This document shows positions 6,196-9,620 of a stretch of 9,620 bases of DNA, piece after piece (the first letter of the stretch is position 1; the number at the start of each line of letters is the position of its first letter). The stretch covers positions 1 through 9,620 of the forward strand of contig JACOWO010000115.1 in the NCBI GenBank assembly GCA_016176745.1, written 5' to 3'. Under the pieces are notes generated by a model. The model had not been told where the DNA came from. It saw nothing but the letters and a program-made list of their open reading frames with translations, and ran no database searches. The translations under genes were made by a program, and so were the position numbers. Source of the DNA: Nitrosopumilales archaeon. Its GTDB lineage: Archaea; Thermoproteota; Nitrososphaeria; Nitrososphaerales; Nitrosopumilaceae.

Positions 6196-6840
6196 CTAAT
6201 AAGTAGATGTAGTTTGTGACGATAGTCCTGATGAAGAAGGAACGGATGGGAATTTATCTCCAATTTGTTGCTCTGCAACTGCAGATGCTTCTCTGAGAAT
6301 TCTCTCTGTCTCTTCGTTTGTAGTTTCTTGTTCCACGTTGAAGGCGTCTCCAGATAGCGAATCGACCATAAGACCATTCAATGTCTGTGTCATAGAGTTC
6401 AATTCTGAGTCTGCTTCTGGCATGAATCTACCTAAGGAAGATCTCATACCTTTCATAGTAGCTACTGCTGGACCTATTGCAATCATTGCATCACCTAGGT
6501 CATGGATAGTAGTTAATCTCAACTGAACTTGTTCTAGTGACATTCTTGCATTGCCTAGCATCTTTGTAACCTTTCGAATCTCAGCTAATTCATTGGACAA
6601 AACTCTACTTGCTGTAGTGTCATGTTGTTGCATTGCTGTAACTATTCTGTTGAATAGTTGTTGATCTCTTTCTCTTAATCTAGTCAGCATAGAGTCCATT
6701 TTTGAAATTTGAACTTGTAGCTTGTTGACGGCTGTCTGGATTCGAGGTTTTAGTGCAGCTTCTGGTTTTACTGTGTCACGAATTCGGTCTGTCAGTCCTC
6801 TTGTTTCTTGACGTGCCCAAGTCTTATCAAAACTTGTCAT
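6196..6840 (-). CDS. cdvB: CdvB paralogue, ESCRT-III-like (Snf7-fold) cell-division protein
   Basis: 214-residue ESCRT-III homologue. CdvB-type proteins polymerise on the membrane at midcell and are remodelled by the Vps4-like ATPase CdvC. The sequence shows the Snf7 pattern: a basic N-terminal part (about 1-40), long helices rich in Gln, Arg and hydrophobics (about 30-112: LQVQISKMDSMLTRLRERDQ, then MQQHDTTASRVLSNELAEIRK), helices 3-4 (about 115-160), an acidic linker (about 165-180, EQETTNEETER), a short helix (about 177-194) and a Ser/Thr-rich tail. There is no room for the C-terminal winged-helix domain of Sulfolobus CdvB. FPSVP (197-201) may be a MIM2-like proline motif. Thaumarchaea carry several CdvB paralogues, usually dispersed; which one this is cannot be decided here. 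It is divergent from the MurI-like gene and convergent with the glycosylase. Confidence 0.9.
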   Translation of the reverse strand: MTSFDKTWARQETRGLTDRIRDTVKPEAALKPRIQTAVNKLQVQISKMDSMLTRLRERDQQLFNRIVTAMQQHDTTASRVLSNELAEIRKVTKMLGNARMSLEQVQLRLTTIHDLGDAMIAIGPAVATMKGMRSSLGRFMPEADSELNSMTQTLNGLMVDSLSGDAFNVEQETTNEETERILREASAVAEQQIGDKFPSVPSSSGLSSQTTSTY

Positions 6841-6875
6841 ACGCCGTAGTTTAGAATTTCGTTCTTAATGGCTGG

Positions 6876-6887
6876 TGTATATTATCA
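6876..6887 (-). promoter_or_regulatory. Candidate TATA box for cdvB
   Basis: On the minus strand GATAATATAC is centred about 41 bp upstream of the cdvB ATG, implying a leader of about 15 nt. An alternative AT-rich element, CATTAAGAA (about 6861-6869), lies 25 bp upstream and would give a leaderless transcript. The sequence alone does not decide between them. Confidence 0.35.
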
Positions 6888-6897
6888 TCAACATAGG

Positions 6898-6909
6898 GCT
6901 AAATTTAGC
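6898..6909. promoter_or_regulatory. 12-bp perfect palindrome between cdvB and the MurI-like gene
   Basis: GCTAAATTTAGC reads the same on both strands. It lies in the 100-bp region between the divergent genes, about 37 bp upstream of the MurI-like ATG and about 63 bp upstream of the cdvB ATG. It could be a dimeric repressor site, or simply a TATA-like element (AAATTTAG) that would start MurI-like transcripts near 6931. Only one copy was seen. Confidence 0.35.
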
Positions 6910-6940
6910 TAACAAATGAATCACCAATTATAGGATCTAC

Positions 6941-7717
6941 ATGTCCAAAATAGCAGTATTTGATTCTGGTTTTGGCTCACTTTCAATTATAAATGAACTA
7001 AAAAAAATGACAAAATCAGAGATAATCTATTTTGCAGATCATAAGAGCTTTCCATACGGAAAAAAATCAGCTGCAACTTTGAGAAAAATAATTCAAAAAA
7101 CCATACTTACTTTAAGAAATGAATTTAATCCAGATCTAATTGTTGTGGGTTCTAACACACCATCACTATTACTTCAAAATTATTTAAAAAATCAATCAAA
7201 AATTATAACAGTACTGCCACCATTACGTGATGCTGAAAAAATTACAAAGTCTTTCACGATAGCTATATTGGCAACAAAATCCGTCGTAGAAAGTAATATT
7301 CTGAAAAATTATATAAAAAAAAATACTACAAAAAATATTACAGTAGTACCAGTAAACATATCACCACTTGTGGATCTTGTAGAATCTGGAAAATTCATCT
7401 CAAACAAACAATTTTGCTTAAAAAAAATTCATTCTCTTCTATCACAAATTATTAACTATAACAACGTAGATGTAGCTACATTATCAAGTACTCATCTTTC
7501 TTTTCTTTTACCGTTGTTTGATAAATTGTTCCCTCAAGTCACTTTCTTAGATCCTGCTACTCAAGTTGCAAAAACTATTACAAAAATTTTGAGACAAAAC
7601 AAATTAAAACGAAATAAAATTAAAATATTTACTTCTGGTAATGCAAACCAATTTCACAAAAAATTATGTAAAATAGGAATTAAAAATAAAGTAGCTCATT
7701 TAAGACTAGCACATTAA
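6941..7717 (+). CDS. MurI-like (Asp/Glu racemase superfamily) protein lacking both catalytic cysteines
   Basis: 258-residue protein with the full two-domain glutamate racemase layout. FDSGFGSLSI (7-16) matches the family's FDSGxGGLSV, and YFADHKSFPYG (30-40) matches YxGDTxxxPYG. The first catalytic motif, normally CNTAS, is SNTPS with serine at 71; the second, normally GCTHYP, is SSTHLS with serine at 183. The Asp of FDSG, the Asn-Thr pair and the TH of motif 2 remain. Because the two-base mechanism of MurI depends on the two cysteine thiols, normal glutamate racemase activity is unlikely; a binding, regulatory or different catalytic role is possible. The reading frame is intact despite runs of A (nine at about 7315-7323), so it is not an obvious pseudogene. 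The protein is Lys/Asn/Ile rich. It is divergent from cdvB and converges on glyS with 7 bp between stop codons. Confidence 0.85.
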   Translation: MSKIAVFDSGFGSLSIINELKKMTKSEIIYFADHKSFPYGKKSAATLRKIIQKTILTLRNEFNPDLIVVGSNTPSLLLQNYLKNQSKIITVLPPLRDAEKITKSFTIAILATKSVVESNILKNYIKKNTTKNITVVPVNISPLVDLVESGKFISNKQFCLKKIHSLLSQIINYNNVDVATLSSTHLSFLLPLFDKLFPQVTFLDPATQVAKTITKILRQNKLKRNKIKIFTSGNANQFHKKLCKIGIKNKVAHLRLAH

Positions 7718-7724
7718 AAGTCTA

Positions 7725-9062
7725 TTAGGGATATGTAATTTCTTTTGAAAGAACAGAATCAAGTTCTGAAATTTTAATTCTATTCTGACTCATCTGATCT
7801 CGCATCCTTATAGTTACAGTTTCATCTTTTAATGTCTGATAATCAATTGTTATGGCAAATGGAGTTCCTATCTCATCTAATCTTCTGTATCTTCTGCCAA
7901 TTGCACCAGAATGATCCAAAAATGCATCATATTTTGTTTTTATTTTCATGTATATTTCGTCAGTTTTCTCTTCTAAACCGTCTTTTTTTACAAGTGATAA
8001 TATTCCAACATGAATTGGGGCCAAATACGGTTTTAATGATAATACGATTCGGTCATTCTCTTTATCCTCCCTTAAATTATGCTCTAAAATTGAATACAAA
8101 CTACGGTCTATGCCCATAGATATCTCAAATACATGAGGCAAAACCTTCTCATTATCATCTAAAACCTCGAATTTTTCATTGCTTTTACTTGAGTGACCGC
8201 CCAAATCATAACCTGCTCTGTAGTTACATGCTACTAATTCTAACCAGCCAGTAGTTGTTTCAACCTCAAAATCAAAAGCAATTTCAGCATAGAATGCCTT
8301 TTCCTTATCGCTCAACTTTCTAAATCTACTTTTTTTCATATCTATGCCAGTTTTCTCATAAAATTCAGCAAGTAGACCCAAATAGTAAGCAACAAACTTG
8401 TTTGGGATTATTCCAGATTCTACAGCCTCTGTACATGTCAATGTCTTTTGTGAGTCGTTTACTTGAATTCTAATTATGATGTCTTTAACCTCAGAAAATT
8501 TTTCTAACTCATTTAATTTTTTTGGATTACAAAAAACTTCAATCTCGGCTTGATAAAATTCTCTTAGTCGTAGTAAACTTTGCCTAGGAGAAATTTCATT
8601 TCTAAAACTCTTACCAATCTGTGCTATTCCAAGCGGCAATTTTCCTCTCATTGTTTTAAACAATCGTGGGAAATCAACAAAAATGGATTGACATGTTTCT
8701 GGTCTTAGATAAGCTGGCTCTTCTTCTGGCCCAATTCCAACTTTAAACATCATGTTAAATTTATGAGTTTTATCAAATTCGCCACTACACTTTGTACATC
8801 TAATTTTCTTTTCAATAATTATTTTATCAAATTCTTCTAATGGTGCACTTTCTGGAACTTCAATGCTTGTAAGATCAACTATTAACTTGTCTGCTCTAAA
8901 CGTAGATTTACAATTCCTGCATTTTATTATAGGATCTGCAAAACTAGCTAGATGTCCTGATGCTTCAAAAACTGATTTAGCTTGTGCATCTGGGTATATT
9001 TCACAACTTGGAAAATAAAATCCTCGTTCAAGTGCTAATTTCATCACATTATCATAATTCAT
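7725..9062 (-). CDS. glyS: Glycyl-tRNA synthetase (class II, archaeal/eukaryotic type) with apparent internal deletion of the motif 1 region
   Basis: 445-residue class II synthetase that charges tRNA-Gly with glycine in the cytoplasm. Features: N-terminal KLALERGFYFPSCEIY; FEASGHLASFADP (32-44); a zinc site C48-x2-C51 and C89-x2-C92; PAYLRPETCQSIF (116-128); motif 2 SFRNEISPRQSLLRLREF (152-169) with QAEIE; WLELVACNYRAGYDL (273-287); motif 3-like EISMGIDRSLYSIL (313-326); and a C-terminal anticodon-binding domain (about 345-440, with GAIGRRYRRLDEIGTPF). The distance from EIY to ASGH is about 14 residues, against about 53 in the human enzyme, so roughly 39 residues, including the usual GxYDYGPxG and motif 1 helix, are absent in frame. 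Everything else looks intact. It lies 35 bp downstream of endonuclease IV on the same strand. A TATA-like TTTATTCT (9083-9090) lies about 25 bp upstream of the ATG. Confidence 0.9.
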   Translation of the reverse strand: MNYDNVMKLALERGFYFPSCEIYPDAQAKSVFEASGHLASFADPIIKCRNCKSTFRADKLIVDLTSIEVPESAPLEEFDKIIIEKKIRCTKCSGEFDKTHKFNMMFKVGIGPEEEPAYLRPETCQSIFVDFPRLFKTMRGKLPLGIAQIGKSFRNEISPRQSLLRLREFYQAEIEVFCNPKKLNELEKFSEVKDIIIRIQVNDSQKTLTCTEAVESGIIPNKFVAYYLGLLAEFYEKTGIDMKKSRFRKLSDKEKAFYAEIAFDFEVETTTGWLELVACNYRAGYDLGGHSSKSNEKFEVLDDNEKVLPHVFEISMGIDRSLYSILEHNLREDKENDRIVLSLKPYLAPIHVGILSLVKKDGLEEKTDEIYMKIKTKYDAFLDHSGAIGRRYRRLDEIGTPFAITIDYQTLKDETVTIRMRDQMSQNRIKISELDSVLSKEITYP

Positions 9063-9082
9063 GCTATTTCAGTTTGTTTAAT

Positions 9083-9090
9083 AGAATAAA
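9083..9090 (-). promoter_or_regulatory. Weak candidate TATA box for glyS
   Basis: In the 35-bp gap between the endonuclease IV stop and the glyS ATG, the minus strand reads TTTATTCT about 25 bp upstream of the start, the spacing seen for other genes here. glyS may also be transcribed from upstream of the endonuclease gene. Confidence 0.25.
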
Positions 9091-9097
9091 TTCCTAA

Positions 9098-9620
9098 TTA
9101 TGCCAACTCTCTCGCTTTTTTTAGATTATCAAAATCATCTCGTTGATCATCTATTGGTGTTTCTAAAACTATAGGTATCTTCTTTTCATTCATAATCTTA
9201 ATCACTTTACTGAGACCTTTCTCACCTATCTTACCTAGTCCAATATGCTCATGTCTGTCAACATTACAACCCAATTCGCCTTTTGAATCATTTAGGTGTA
9301 ATATTTTTAGATGCTCAAACCCTATAGCATCATTGAATTTGTCTAGGGTCTTAACCACATCTCCATCTTTTCTAAGATCATAACCTGCTGCAAATGCATG
9401 ACACGTATCTAGACATATTCCAAATCTCTTTACTGGTTTTAATTGAAAGAAGATTGATGCCAACTGTTCAAAGTCAGAACCAACAGAATTTTTCTGGCCT
9501 GCTGTATTTTCAAGTAAAATAATCACATCTTTTTCAGAGTCAACAACTGTAGTAAATGCTTCAACAAGTCTTTTTACCGCATTATCTTCCCCTGTACCCA
9601 TATGACTTCCTAAATGAGCT
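9098..9620 (-). CDS. nfo: Endonuclease IV, AP endonuclease (partial, N-terminus beyond right edge)
   Basis: The visible 173 residues are the central and C-terminal part of an endonuclease IV-type apurinic/apyrimidinic endonuclease, a TIM-barrel enzyme with a three-zinc centre that cuts 5' of abasic sites in base excision repair. Metal-site motifs in order: HLGSH at the cut edge (family HxGxH); ENTAG with its Glu; CLDTCHAFAAGYD with Asp and His; LHLNDSKGELGCNVDRHEHIGLG with His, Asp and the DxH pair; and the final VLETP Glu. All expected ligands in this portion are present. The frame stays open through the window edge (AHLGSHMG), so the Met codon at 9601 is internal and not the start. Bacterial Nfo is about 285 residues, so about 110 N-terminal residues are missing from the window. 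glyS lies 35 bp downstream. Confidence 0.93.
   Translation of the reverse strand, partial: AHLGSHMGTGEDNAVKRLVEAFTTVVDSEKDVIILLENTAGQKNSVGSDFEQLASIFFQLKPVKRFGICLDTCHAFAAGYDLRKDGDVVKTLDKFNDAIGFEHLKILHLNDSKGELGCNVDRHEHIGLGKIGEKGLSKVIKIMNEKKIPIVLETPIDDQRDDFDNLKKARELA

Noticed and set aside
7311..7323. Possible frameshift at the run of nine A in the MurI-like gene
   Set aside because: The reading frame is open on both sides and family motifs before and after it are in the same frame, so no shift is needed.
9599..9601. Start codon of endonuclease IV at the Met before GTGED
   Set aside because: The frame continues upstream with HLGSH, a conserved metal-binding segment of the family, so this Met is internal and the gene runs off the window.
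1..9620. CRISPR array, tRNA, rRNA, insertion sequence or riboswitch
   Set aside because: All gaps between genes are about 100 bp or less, and no repeat-spacer pattern, cloverleaf, transposase or terminal inverted repeats were seen. No cobalamin-riboswitch-like structure could be recognised before the cbi genes.

Overview
The window looks like a chromosomal segment of an ammonia-oxidising-type thaumarchaeon (Nitrososphaerota, Nitrosopumilus-like). The evidence is low GC, short intergenic gaps, and archaeal or thaumarchaeal versions of several proteins: an ESCRT-III-like CdvB, an archaeal NFACT/RqcH protein, a eukaryote/archaea-type glycyl-tRNA synthetase, a family 5 (UDGb) uracil-DNA glycosylase and the anaerobic-type cobalamin route. 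Many starts have a TATA-like element about 25 bp upstream, as expected for leaderless archaeal transcripts. The lineage is inferred from gene content only. No mobile element, CRISPR array, rRNA or tRNA was found.

Layout. (1) Positions 1-2786, minus strand: an overlapping three-gene operon read as NFACT/RqcH-like protein, then a Mut7-C PIN-like protein with a zinc ribbon, then an AMMECR1-domain protein that runs off the left edge. (2) Positions 2891-5457, plus strand: a three-helix membrane protein resembling EMC6, then cbiT, cbiL and cbiF, three S-adenosylmethionine-dependent methyltransferases of corrin ring synthesis. (3) Positions 5486-6154, plus: a family 5 uracil-DNA glycosylase, convergent with (4) a minus-strand cdvB paralogue (6196-6840). 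(5) Positions 6941-7717, plus: a MurI-like Asp/Glu racemase-fold protein, divergent from cdvB, in which both catalytic cysteines are serine. (6) Positions 7725-9620, minus: endonuclease IV (cut by the right edge), then glycyl-tRNA synthetase.

How the genes fit together. The minus-strand operon at the left joins a ribosome-quality-control factor to a probable RNase and to a conserved protein of unknown function. The cbi genes are one part of a cobalamin pathway whose other genes are not in the window. The glycosylase and endonuclease IV are base-excision-repair enzymes (uracil removal and AP-site cleavage) but lie in separate transcription units. CdvB belongs to the archaeal cell-division machinery.

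Points most worth a second look: the EMC6-like protein; the racemase homologue without catalytic cysteines, sharing a promoter region with a cell-division gene; a glycyl-tRNA synthetase that appears to lack about 40 residues covering class II motif 1; and an NFACT protein with glutamate at both aspartate positions known to matter for tailing activity in Rqc2/RqcH.
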